Shown: piece by piece, positions 7,038 to 18,920 of the stretch | Position numbering within the stretch: position 1 is the first letter of the stretch | How the letters are laid out: each line of letters begins with the position of its first letter | NCBI GenBank assembly: GCA_963978895.1 | Contig: OZ022244.1 | Location: forward strand, 7,408,356 to 7,472,355 | DNA from: Erpobdella octoculata | Lineage: Eukaryota; Annelida; Clitellata; Hirudinida; Erpobdellidae | Direction of reading: 5' to 3' | DNA length: 64,000 nucleotides | Translations under genes and position numbers: made by a program | Notes under the pieces: generated by a model | The model's input: the letters and a program-made list of their open reading frames with translations, nothing else | The model's database searches: none | What the model was told of the DNA's origin: nothing

Positions 7038-8742
7038 CAAGAAACTAGCAATGCAAAAGCTTTTTTCTTGTCCGAATATTACTGTTTTACATTTTTAAAG
7101 AACAATTTAAATAAAATATCATTTTATCACTTTTTAACTTTGATAGAGTTGTAAAAATCATTTTCTGTTTTCATATATCTAAGCAAACGTATACATTATT
7201 TTTTATAATAATTGTTTTGACGTTTAATAGTTATTATTATAAACGTATACATTATTTTATATAATAATTGTTTTAATGTTTAATAATTATTGTAATTTAT
7301 CGTTAATTAATTTAATAACAATAATCATTGAAGAATAAAAAAAATGCCACACCGCCACTGTGAAATAATTAAAGTCTTACAGTTGAATCACTTTCCCTTG
7401 AGCTATGCGTGTACAACTCGCCGTGAGCTCTTTGCAATATATAGGGGATGGGAGAACAAAACACAAAGCTGCCTCTAATCGTCTCGAGAGCGTTAGCGCG
7501 TCGGTTTATGCGTGCGTGCTATCGCCTCTGGTCGAACGTTGTTGCACGCCATTCCAAAGGCAAGAAACTAGCGATGCAAAAGCTTTTTTCTTGTCCGAAT
7601 ATTACTGTTTATATTTTTTTAAGAACAATTTAAATAAAATATCATTTTATCACCGTAACTTTGATAGAGTTGAAAAAATCATTTTCTGTTTTCATATATC
7701 TAAGCAAACGTATACATTATTCTTTATAATACTTGTTTTAATGTTTAATAATTATTATAAACGTATACAAAAAGTTGCATCTAATCGTCTCGAGAGCGTT
7801 AGCGCGTCGGTTTACGCGTGCGTGCTATCGTCGAACGTTGTTGCACGCCACTCCAAAGGCAAGAAACTAGCGATGCAAAAGCTTTTTTCTTGTTTAAATT
7901 TTTAAAGAAAAATTTAAGGAAAATATCATTTTATCACCGTAACTTTGGCATAGTTTGAAAAAATGATTTACTATTTTCAGGAAAGGCAGGGAGATCGATG
8001 CACAGTCGATAAGAGTCCGTCACCTCCACCGAATCCGACGAGAAAGCTCGCCGTCAATTGAACGTGTCGACGTGAGAGTGTCTGGATACCCTTTGTGAAC
8101 GAGAGAAAGCCCGACGTGGTACAATTTAACGTCCTGTCTTTGCAAAGTTACTGTAGTTTACGTCGAAGACCCCGACCGTTAAACGAACTAACCTAGCATG
8201 TCAGAACGTGTACCGCGAAAGGCACAAAAAACAAAACAAAAAATCAGGTCGTTCAAATGAAATCTGCCGGTTGGCAAGTTGATTGTGAAATTTAGTTTCA
8301 TTTGTCAATTTGCTTGTGTACCCAAAATTGTCTTCAAAATATAGCACAATTGGGCGCATAAGGCAAAAAATTTGAACGGCCTTCGGCCGTAGGGGAGATG
8401 ATACCCCTCGTTAGCCCTTAGGGCGCGCGAAAAACCGATTAGAACCGGTTGGCAACCGCAGCGAAAATAGCCGGTTGGCAACATTTTGCCGCCCAGCCGG
8501 TCGGCAACGACCACGAATTGCCAACCGGGTGAATTATTGCTTAGCCGGTTGGCAACAGCCCCGACTGGTTGGCAATCGAGCATTTTTTTATAAAGAAAAG
8601 TCTATCTACATTTATTGTTAAAGTATGTATGTATAGTTATAAGTTTTTCTAAGTAGCTGGCCGGTTGGCAAAAAAATAATTTCACTTAGAAAAATTTATG
8701 AAAATAAAAAATTGTCGTTTAAAGAGATGTTCGTCTGAAGCG

Positions 8743-9007
8743 AACAAATCTTCGAGTCAAGAGGCTTAGTTTCAACAGATCGCAGAGAGATACTGCTCTA
8801 CTGAGTACGACACCCCGACTCAGAATTAGGTCGTCTACGAATGATTCGGCACCTCCACGTCGTAACTGATCGGTATTGCTTCGGCAAACGGACGCGCTGT
8901 TAGGCGTCCGATAAGAGCCGTCATGCCGTGGCTTAACAACCGCCGGAGCCGAAATCGGTCGAGCCGGCGGATATCGTTGCCTCTCGACACGGAGGCGCTA
9001 GTAATGT
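8743..9007 (-). rRNA. 28S rRNA: 28S rRNA 3'-terminal fragment (U2, short form)
   Basis: Lacks the first 67 nt of the long form. Its 5' edge on the minus strand is at ACATTACTAGCGCC, where it joins the AT-rich core of U3. The 3' end reads CGAAGATTTGTTC, closer to the expected 28S terminus than in U1. Confidence 0.88.
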
Positions 9008-9336
9008 ATTTTGTCAATTTTTGTTCATTTACACGCAACCGATCGCTAGTAATAACCGATCGACTTTGCTCGGAGCATTCACGCCGCAATAATTACGGAA
9101 ATTTCCCAGCGTTAAAATGCAGTTGTTAAAAGATGGTTTTTAATTATATTTTTGATTAAAAACTTTTAACGTTCATGATTTTGTCTGTTTTATTAGACGA
9201 TAGTCAATTAATTGAGCGATGCCGTATTTTCATTATTAAATTGTTTTGATTTGTCTCGGCGCGTTTAAAAGTAAACAAAGATAAGCGATGAGTATTTATT
9301 CCGACGATGAATTTTATTAAGAATGATTTCTGTTCT

Positions 9337-9551
9337 AAATGTAAATGTTGTAAATGTTTTGCTAATTTATTGAGCGCCTTTTCCGCTTTGTTCAAAGGCG
9401 CTGTTCTTTTACATGCCCCACGGAGAGAACGATTTTACCCGCTAAATTTTCCGTTGACATGGGCTACTAGGCAGTGAGTGGGAGTCGAACCGTGAAGCTC
9501 TCACATTCAAGGCTAACCCTTTACCAACTCAGCTAACCTAGCACCATGTCT
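9337..9551 (-). mobile_element. tRNA-derived SINE
   Basis: A 215-bp insertion absent from all other units, where gatttctgttct is followed directly by gaataaac. Read on the minus strand, its head has an A box TAGCTGAGTTGG (from 9535 leftward) and a B box GGTTCGACTCC, with CTAGG and CCTAG able to form an acceptor-like stem. The T stem is degenerate, so this is a tRNA-like SINE head and not a tRNA gene. The 3' tail has repeated acattta units. Only a 3-bp TCT (or an imperfect longer) target duplication is seen. Confidence 0.75.
9373..9402. other. 9-bp hairpin near the SINE 3' end
   Basis: AGCGCCTTT (9373-9381) and AAAGGCGCT (9394-9402) are perfect inverted repeats with a 12-nt loop, just before the SINE tail. 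Some SINEs carry a 3' structure shared with the LINE that mobilises them, so this may be the reverse-transcriptase recognition element. That role is inferred. Confidence 0.6.
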
Positions 9552-12193
9552 GAATAAACAACGTACTGTCTTTTATTAAATTATCATAGTTTTAAATAAT
9601 AATAATTTAATGAATCAGTGGCTTGTACAATTTGAATTTATCGTTAATAACACAAAAGGAGTGTTATGCAAGTCGAGTCGTTTTCCTGTCATCTAGCGAC
9701 TGTTATAAAAACGTTCGACAACCGGCCACGAAACTCTGGCGATCAATATTACTAATCCCAGTCTGAATTTGCTATAGCGTTTACTATTTTAAACATGTAA
9801 TTTGCTTGGAGGAAATAATTATCTGTTAAATTATTTTTTATACAAATGAATTCGAGACGGTGAGGTGGATGAGAATGAAACTTTGCGCGAAAAAGTTCTT
9901 CGATGTTTGTTAACAGTTTACATAGATGTCAACAACCGGGCGCGAGAAACTAACAAGTGTTTAAATAACAACTGGACTAGCACGAATTTTAAATTTTCAA
10001 TTCAGAAAAGATGTAATTATTTATTTTTTGTTTGTAAAGTGTTTTAAAAATGATTGTCGTGGTATTCCGATCGGCGATGAGATTTCACTCAAACAAAGCA
10101 CAAACAAAGAATCTTGCAAATTACTTGTTTCAATATATTTAAAGAAAATGTAAAGATTAAAATAAATTTGTTCTTGCGAAATTAATCAAGTTTTGGAAAA
10201 AAAGTTTTTCATTCACGTCATAAATTTATTTATTAACAGCAATTATTGAAGAATAAATACGACAAAGAGGTAATAGAAGGAAAGAGTTATACCGCCGCTG
10301 TAAAATATTTAAAGTCTTACAGTTGAATCACTTTCCCTTGAGCTATGCGTGTACAACTCGCCGTGAGGTCTTTGCAATATATAGGAGATGGGAAAACAAA
10401 ACACAAAGCTGCCTCTAATCGTCTCGAGAGCGTTAGCGCGTCGGTTTATGCGTGCGTGCTATCGCCTCTGGTCGAACGTTGTTGCACGCCATTCCAAAGG
10501 CAAGAAACTAGCAATGCAAAAGCTTTTTTCTTGTCCGAATATTACTGTTTTACATTTTTAAAGAACAATTTAAATAAAATATCATTTTATCACTTTTTAA
10601 CTTTGATAGAGTTGTAAAAATCATTTTCTGTTTTCATATATCTAAGCAAACGTATACATTATTTTTTATAATAATTGTTTTGACGTTTAATAGTTATTAT
10701 TATAAACGTATACATTATTTTATATAATAATTGTTTTAATGTTTAATAATTATTGTAATTTATCGTTAATTAATTTAATAACAATAATCATTGAAGAATA
10801 AAAAAAATGCCACACCGCCACTGTGAAATAATTAAAGTCTTACAGTTGAATCACTTTCCCTTGAGCTATGCGTGTACAACTCGCCGTGAGCTCTTTGCAA
10901 TATATAGGGGATGGGAGAACAAAACACAAAGCTGCCTCTAATCGTCTCGAGAGCGTTAGCGCGTCGGTTTATGCGTGCGTGCTATCGCCTCTGGTCGAAC
11001 GTTGTTGCACGCCATTCCAAAGGCAAGAAACTAGCGATGCAAAAGCTTTTTTCTTGTCCGAATATTACTGTTTATATTTTTTTAAGAACAATTTAAATAA
11101 AATATCATTTTATCACCGTAACTTTGATAGAGTTGAAAAAATCATTTTCTGTTTTCATATATCTAAGCAAACGTATACATTATTCTTTATAATACTTGTT
11201 TTAATGTTTAATAATTATTATAAACGTATACAAAAAGTTGCATCTAATCATCTCGAGAGCGTTAGCGCGTGCGTGCTATCGTCGAACGTTGTTGCACGCC
11301 ACTCCAAAGGCAAGAAACTAGCGATGCAAAAGCTTTTTTCTTGTTTAAATTTTTAAAGAAAAATTTAAGGAAAATATCATTTTATCACCGTAACTTTGGC
11401 ATAGTTTGAAAAAATGATTTACTATTTTCAGGAAAGGCAGGGAGATCGATGCACAGTCGATAAGAGTCCGTCACCTCCACCGAATCCGACGAGAAAGCTC
11501 GCCGTCAATTGAACGTGTCGACGTGAGAGTGTCTGGATACCCTTTGTGAACGAGAGAAAGCCCGACGTGGTACAATTTAACGTCCTGTCTTTGCAAAGTT
11601 ACTGTAGTTTACGTCGAAGACCCCGACCGTTAAACGAACTAACCTAGCATGTCAGAACGTGTACCGCGAAAGGCACAAAAAACAAAACAAAAAATCAGGT
11701 CGTTCAAATGAAATCTGCCGGTTGGCAAGTTGATTGTGAAATTTAGTTTCATTTGTCAATTTGCTTGTGTACCCAAAATTGTCTTCAAAATATAGCACAA
11801 TTGGGCGCATAAGGCAAAAAATTTGAACGGCCTTCGGCCGTAGGGGAGATGATACCCATCGTTAGCCCTTAGGGCGCGCGAAAAACCGATTAGAACCGGT
11901 TGGCAACCGCAGCGAAAATAGCCGGTTGGCAACATTTTGCCGCCCAGCCGGTCGGCAACGACCACGAATTGCCAACCGGGTGAATTATTGCTTAGCCGGT
12001 TGGCAACAGCCCCGACCGGTTGGCAATCGAGCATTTTTTTATAAAGAAAAGTCTATCTACATTTATTGTTAAAGTATGTATGTATAGTTATAAGTTTTTC
12101 TAAGTAGCTGGCCGGTTGGCAAAAAAATAATTTCACTTAGAAAAATTTATGAAAATAAAAAATTGTCGTTTAAAGAGATGTTCGTCTGAAGCG

Positions 12194-12458
12194 AACAAAT
12201 CTTCGAGTCAAGAGGCTTAGTTTCAACAGATCGCAGAGAGATACTGCTCTACTGAGTACGACACCCCGACTCAGAATTAGGTCGTCTACGAATGATTCGG
12301 CACCTCCACGTCGTAACTGATCGGTATTGCTTCGGCAAACGGACGCGCTGTTAGGCGTCCGATAAGAGCCGTCATGCCGTGGCTTAACAACCGCCGGAGC
12401 CGAAATCGGTCGAGCCGGCGGATATCGTTGCCTCTCGACACGGAGGCGCTAGTAATGT
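12194..12458 (-). rRNA. 28S rRNA: 28S rRNA 3'-terminal fragment (U3, short form)
   Basis: Same breakpoint at GTAATGT as in U2. The boundary is at the same base in all five short units. Confidence 0.88.
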
Positions 12459-15400
12459 ATTTTGTCAATTTTTGTTCATTTACACGCAACCGATCGACTT
12501 TGCTCGGAGCATTCACGCCGCAATAATTACGGAAATTTCCCAGCGTTAAAATGCAGTTGTTAAAAGATGGTTTTTAATTATATTTTTGATTAAAAACTTT
12601 TAACGTTCATGATTTTGTCTGTTTTATTAGACGATAGTCAATTAATTGAGCGATGCCGTATTTTCATTATTAAATTGTTTTGATTTGTCTCGGCGCGTTT
12701 AAAAGTAAACAAAGATAAGCGATGAGTATTTATTCCGACGATGAATTTTATTAAGAATGATTTCTGTTCTGAATAAACAACGTACTGTCTTTTATTAAAT
12801 TATCATAGTTTTAAATAATAATAATTTAATGAATCAGTGGCTTGTACAATTTGAATTTATCGTTAATAACACAAAAGGAGTGTTATGCAAGTCGAGTCGT
12901 TTTCCTGTCATCTAGCGACTGTTATAAAAACGTTCGACAACCGGCCACGAAACTCTGGCGATCAATATTACTAATCCCAGTCTGAATTTGCTATAGCGTT
13001 TACTATTTTAAACATGTAATTTGCTTGGAGGAAATAATTATCTGTTAAATTATTTTTTATACAAATGAATTCGAGACGGTGAGGTGGATGAGAATGAAAC
13101 TTTGCGCGAAAAAGTTCTTCGATGTTTGTTAACAGTTTACATAGATGTCAACAACCGGGCGCGAGAAACTAACAAGTGTTTAAATAACAACTGGACTAGC
13201 ACGAATTTTAAATTTTCAATTCAGAAAAGATGTAATTATTTATTTTTTGTTTGTAAAGTGTTTTAAAAATGATTGTCGTGGTATTCCGATCGGCGATGAG
13301 ATTTCACTCAAACAAAGCACAAACAAAGAATCTTGCAAATTACTTGTTTCAATATATTTAAAGAAAATGTAAAGATTAAAATAAATTTGTTCTTGCGAAA
13401 TTAATCAAGTTTTGGAAAAAAAGTTTTTCATTCACGTCATAAATTTATTTATTAACAGCAATTATTGAAGAATAAATACGACAAAGAGGTAATAGAAGGA
13501 AAGAGTTATACCGCCGCTGTAAAATATTTAAAGTCTTACAGTTGAATCACTTTCCCTTGAGCTATGCGTGTACAACTCGCCGTGAGGTCTTTGCAATATA
13601 TAGGAGATGGGAAAACAAAACACAAAGCTGCCTCTAATCGTCTCGAGAGCGTTAGCGCGTCGGTTTATGCGTGCGTGCTATCGCCTCTGGTCGAACGTTG
13701 TTGCACGCCATTCCAAAGGCAAGAAACTAGCAATGCAAAAGCTTTTTTCTTGTCCGAATATTACTGTTTTACATTTTTAAAGAACAATTTAAATAAAATA
13801 TCATTTTATCACTTTTTAACTTTGATAGAGTTGTAAAAATCATTTTCTGTTTTCATATATCTAAGCAAACGTATACATTATTTTTTATAATAATTGTTTT
13901 GACGTTTAATAGTTATTATTATAAACGTATACATTATTTTATATAATAATTGTTTTAATGTTTAATAATTATTGTAATTTATCGTTAATTAATTTAATAA
14001 CAATAATCATTGAAGAATAAAAAAAATGCCACACCGCCACTGTGAAATAATTAAAGTCTTACAGTTGAATCACTTTCCCTTGAGCTATGCGTGTACAACT
14101 CGCCGTGAGCTCTTTGCAATATATAGGGGATGGGAGAACAAAACACAAAGCTGCCTCTAATCGTCTCGAGAGCGTTAGCGCGTCGGTTTATGCGTGCGTG
14201 CTATCGCCTCTGGTCGAACGTTGTTGCACGCCATTCCAAAGGCAAGAAACTAGCGATGCAAAAGCTTTTTTCTTGTCCGAATATTACTGTTTATATTTTT
14301 TTAAGAACAATTTAAATAAAATATCATTTTATCACCGTAACTTTGATAGAGTTGAAAAAATCATTTTCTGTTTTCATATATCTAAGCAAACGTATACATT
14401 ATTCTTTATAATACTTGTTTTAATGTTTAATAATTATTATAAACGTATAAAAAAAGTTGCATCTAATCGTCTCGAGAGCGTTAGCGCGTCGGTTTACGCG
14501 TGCGTGCTATCGTCGAACGTTGTTGCACGCCACTCCAAAGGCAAGAAACTAGCGATGCAAAAGCTTTTTTCTTGTTTAAATTTTTAAAGAAAAATTTAAG
14601 GAAAATATCATTTTATCACCGTAACTTTGGCATAGTTTGAAAAAATGATTTACTATTTTCAGGAAAGGCAGGGAGATCGATGCACAGTCGATAAGAGTCC
14701 GTCACCTCCACCGAATCCGACGAGAAAGCTCGCCGTCAATTGAACGTGTCGACGTGAGAGTGTCTGGATACCCTTTGTGAACGAGAGAAAGCCCGACGTG
14801 GTACAATTTAACGTCCTGTCTTTGCAAAGTTACTGTAGTTTACGTCGAAGACCCCGACCGTTAAACGAACTAACCTAGCATGTCAGAACGTGTACCGCGA
14901 AAGGCACAAAAAACAAAACAAAAAATCAGGTCGTTCAAATGAAATCTGCCGGTTGGCAAGTTGATTGTGAAATTTAGTTTCATTTGTCAATTTGCTTGTG
15001 TACCCAAAATTGTCTTCAAAATATAGCACAATTGGGCGCATAAGGCAAAAAATTTGAACGGCCTTCGGCCGTAGGGGAGATGATACCCATCGTTAGCCCT
15101 TAGGGCGCGCGAAAAACCGATTAGAACCGGTTGGCAACCGCAGCGAAAATAGCCGGTTGGCAACATTTTGCCGCCCAGCCGGTCGGCAACGACCACGAAT
15201 TGCCAACCGGGTGAATTATTGCTTAGCCGGTTGGCAACAGCCCCGACCGGTTGGCAATCGAGCATTTTTTTATAAAGAAAAGTCTATCTACATTTATTGT
15301 TAAAGTATGTATGTATAGTTATAAGTTTTTCTAAGTAGCTGGCCGGTTGGCAAAAAAATAATTTCACTTAGAAAAATTTATGAAAATAAAAAATTGTCGT

Positions 15401-15689
15401 TTAAAGAGATGTTCGTCTGAAGCGAACAAATCTTCGAGTCAAGAGGCTTAGTTTCAACAGATCGCAGAGAGATACTGCTCTACTGAGTACGACACCCCGA
15501 CTCAGAATTAGGTCGTCTACGAATGATTCGGCACCTCCACGTCGTAACTGATCGGTATTGCTTCGGCAAACGGACGCGCTGTTAGGCGTCCGATAAGAGC
15601 CGTCATGCCGTGGCTTAACAACCGCCGGAGCCGAAATCGGTCGAGCCGGCGGATATCGTTGCCTCTCGACACGGAGGCGCTAGTAATGT
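12459..15689. repeat. Tandem unit U4 (short class, 3,231 bp)
   Basis: Carries the 17-bp deletion between CGATCG repeats near 12490 that only U5 shares. Near subrepeat C it reads cgtataaaaaaag where most units read cgtatacaaaaag, a variant shared with U7. Confidence 0.95.
15425..15689 (-). rRNA. 28S rRNA: 28S rRNA 3'-terminal fragment (U4, short form)
   Basis: Short form, with no difference from U3 noticed by eye. Confidence 0.88.
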
Positions 15690-18600
15690 ATTTTGTCAAT
15701 TTTTGTTCATTTACACGCAACCGATCGACTTTGCTCGGAGCATTCACGCCGCAATAATTACGGAAATTTCCCAGCGTTAAAATGCAGTTGTTAAAAGATG
15801 GTTTTTAATTATATTTTTGATTAAAAACTTTTAACGTTCATGATTTTGTCTGTTTTATTAGACGATAGTCAATTAATTGAGCGATGCCGTATTTTCATTA
15901 TTAAATTGTTTTGATTTGTCTCGGCGCGTTTAAAAGTAAACAAAGATAAGCGATGAGTATTTATTCCGACGATGAATTTTATTAAGAATGATTTCTGTTC
16001 TGAATAAACAACGTACTGTCTTTTATTAAATTATCATAGTTTTAAATAATAATAATTTAATGAATCAGTGGCTTGTACAATTTGAATTTATCGTTAATAA
16101 CACAAAAGGAGTGTTATGCAAGTCGAGTCGTTTTCCTGTCATCTAGCGACTGTTATAAAAACGTTCGACAACCGGCCACGAAACTCTGGCGATCAATATT
16201 ACTAATCCCAGTCTGAATTTGCTATAGCGTTTACTATTTTAAACATGTAATTTGCTTGGAGGAAATAATTATCTGTTAAATTATTTTTTATACAAATGAA
16301 TTCGAGACGGTGAGGTGGATGAGAATGAAACTTTGCGCGAAAAAGTTCTTCGATGTTTGTTAACAGTTTACATAGATGTCAACAACCGGGCGCGAGAAAC
16401 TAACAAGTGTTTAAATAACAACTGGACTAGCACGAATTTTAAATTTTCAATTCAGAAAAGATGTAATTATTTATTTTTTGTTTGTAAAGTGTTTTAAAAA
16501 TGATTGTCGTGGTATTCCGATCGGCGATGAGATTTCACTCAAACAAAGCACAAACAAAGAATCTTGCAAATTACTTGTTTCAATATATTTAAAGAAAATG
16601 TAAAGATTAAAATAAATTTGTTCTTGCGAAATTAATCAAGTTTTGGAAAAAAAGTTTTTCATTCACGTCATAAATTTATTTATTAACAGCAATTATTGAA
16701 GAATAAATACGACAAAGAGGTAATAGAAGGAAAGAGTTATACCGCCGCTGTAAAATATTTAAAGTCTTACAGTTGAATCACTTTCCCTTGAGCTATGCGT
16801 GTACAACTCGCCGTGAGGTCTTTGCAATATATAGGAGATGGGAAAACAAAACACAAAGCTGCCTCTAATCGTCTCGAGAGCGTTAGCGCGTCGGTTTATG
16901 CGTGCGTGCTATCGCCTCTGGTCGAACGTTGTTGCACGCCATTCCAAAGGCAAGAAACTAGCAATGCAAAAGCTTTTTTCTTGTCCGAATATTACTGTTT
17001 TACATTTTTAAAGAACAATTTAAATAAAATATCATTTTATCACTTTTTAACTTTGATAGAGTTGTAAAAATCATTTTCTGTTTTCATATATCTAAGCAAA
17101 CGTATACATTATTTTTTATAATAATTGTTTTGACGTTTAATAGTTATTATTATAAACGTATACATTATTTTATATAATAATTGTTTTAATGTTTAATAAT
17201 TATTGTAATTTATCGTTAATTAATTTAATAACAATAATCATTGAAGAATAAAAAAAATGCCACACCGCCACTGTGAAATAATTAAAGTCTTACAGTTGAA
17301 TCACTTTCCCTTGAGCTATGCGTGTACAACTCGCCGTGAGCTCTTTGCAATATATAGGGGATGGGAGAACAAAACACAAAGCTGCCTCTAATCGTCTCGA
17401 GAGCGTTAGCGCGTCGGTTTATGCGTGCGTGCTATCGCCTCTGGTCGAACGTTGTTGCACGCCATTCCAAAGGCAAGAAACTAGCGATGCAAAAGCTTTT
17501 TTCTTGTCCGAATATTACTGTTTATATTTTTTTAAGAACAATTTAAATAAAATATCATTTTATCACCGTAACTTTGATAGAGTTGAAAAAATCATTTTCT
17601 GTTTTCATATATCTAAGCAAACGTATACATTATTCTTTATAATACTTGTTTTAATGTTTAATAATTATTATAAACGTATACAAAAAGTTGCATCTAATCG
17701 TCTCGAGAGCGTTAGCGCGTCGGTTTACGCGTGCGTGCTATCGTCGAACGTTGTTGCACGCCACTCCAAAGGCAAGAAACTAGCGATGCAAAAGCTTTTT
17801 TCTTGTTTAAATTTTTAAAGAAAAATTTAAGGAAAATATCATTTTATCACCGTAACTTTGGCATAGTTTGAAAAAATGATTTACTATTTTCAGGAAAGGC
17901 AGGGAGATCGATGCACAGTCGATAAGAGTCCGTCACCTCCACCGAATCCGACGAGAAAGCTCGCCGTCAATTGAACGTGTCGACGTGAGAGTGTCTGGAT
18001 ACCCTTTGTGAACGAGAGAAAGCCCGACGTGGTACAATTTAACGTCCTGTCTTTGCAAAGTTACTGTAGTTTACGTCGAAGACCCCGAACGTTAAACGAA
18101 CTAACCTAGCATGTCAGAACGTGTACCGCGAAAGGCACAAAAAACAAAACAAAAAATCAGGTCGTTCAAATGAAATCTGCCGGTTGGCAAGTTGATTGTG
18201 AAATTTAGTTTCATTTGTCAATTTGCTTGTGTACCCAAAATTGTCTTCAAAATATAGCACAATTGGGCGCATAAGGCAAAAAATTTGAACGGCCTTCGGC
18301 CGTAGGGGAGATGATACCCCTCGTTAGCCCTTAGGGCGCGCGAAAAACCGATTAGAACCGGTTGGCAACCGCAGCGAAAATAGCCGGTTGGCAACATTTT
18401 GCCGCCCAGCCGGTCGGCAACGACCACGAATTGCCAACCGGGTGAATTATTGCTTAGCCGGTTGGCAACAGCCCCGACCGGTTGGCAATCGAGCATTTTT
18501 TTATAAAGAAAAGTCTATCTACATTTATTGTTAAAGTATGTATGTATAGTTATAAGTTTTTCTAAGTAGCTGGCCGGTTGGCAAAAAAATAATTTCACTT

Positions 18601-18920
18601 AGAAAAATTTATGAAAATAAAAAATTGTCGTTTAAAGAGATGTTCGTCTGAAGCGAACAAATCTTCGAGTCAAGAGGCTTAGTTTCAACAGATCGCAGAG
18701 AGATACTGCTCTACTGAGTACGACACCCCGACTCAGAATTAGGTCGTCTACGAATGATTCGGCACCTCCACGTCGTAACTGATCGGTATTGCTTCGGCAA
18801 ACGGACGCGCTGTTAGGCGTCCGATAAGAGCCGTCATGCCGTGGCTTAACAACCGCCGGAGCCGAAATCGGTCGAGCCGGCGGATATCGTTGCCTCTCGA
18901 CACGGAGGCGCTAGTAATGT
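15690..18920. repeat. Tandem unit U5 (short class, 3,231 bp)
   Basis: Carries the 17-bp deletion like U4 and the acccctcgtt variant like U2. It has a private accccgaacg near 18085, where the others read accccgaccg. Confidence 0.95.
18656..18920 (-). rRNA. 28S rRNA: 28S rRNA 3'-terminal fragment (U5, short form)
   Basis: Short form. The next core (U6) keeps the 17 bp that U4 and U5 lost. Confidence 0.88.

Larger units (their letters stand above)
4849..9007. repeat. Tandem unit U2 (short class, 3,248 bp plus hAT insertion)
   Basis: Short unit: the 28S tail ends at 9007 and runs straight into the next core, with no U6 or tRNA. Subtracting the 906-bp hAT element and its 5-bp duplication gives exactly 3,248 bp. 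It shares the variant acccctcgtt near 8404 with U5 only, and has a private ccgactggttggc in the motif cluster. Confidence 0.95.
9008..12458. repeat. Tandem unit U3 (short class, with SINE insertion)
   Basis: Total length 3,451 bp, which equals 3,248 minus the 12-bp deletion in subrepeat C (shared with U1) plus 215 bp of SINE and duplication. It has no U6 or tRNA relic. Confidence 0.95.

Noticed and set aside
8835..9129. Overlapping frames on both strands across the short-form 28S junction
   Set aside because: They lie inside 28S rRNA sequence and the AT-rich core.
9470..9544. Functional tRNA gene inside the U3 insertion
   Set aside because: The A and B boxes are good but the T stem does not pair and the acceptor match is partial. 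The 215-bp single insertion with a repeat tail fits a SINE.
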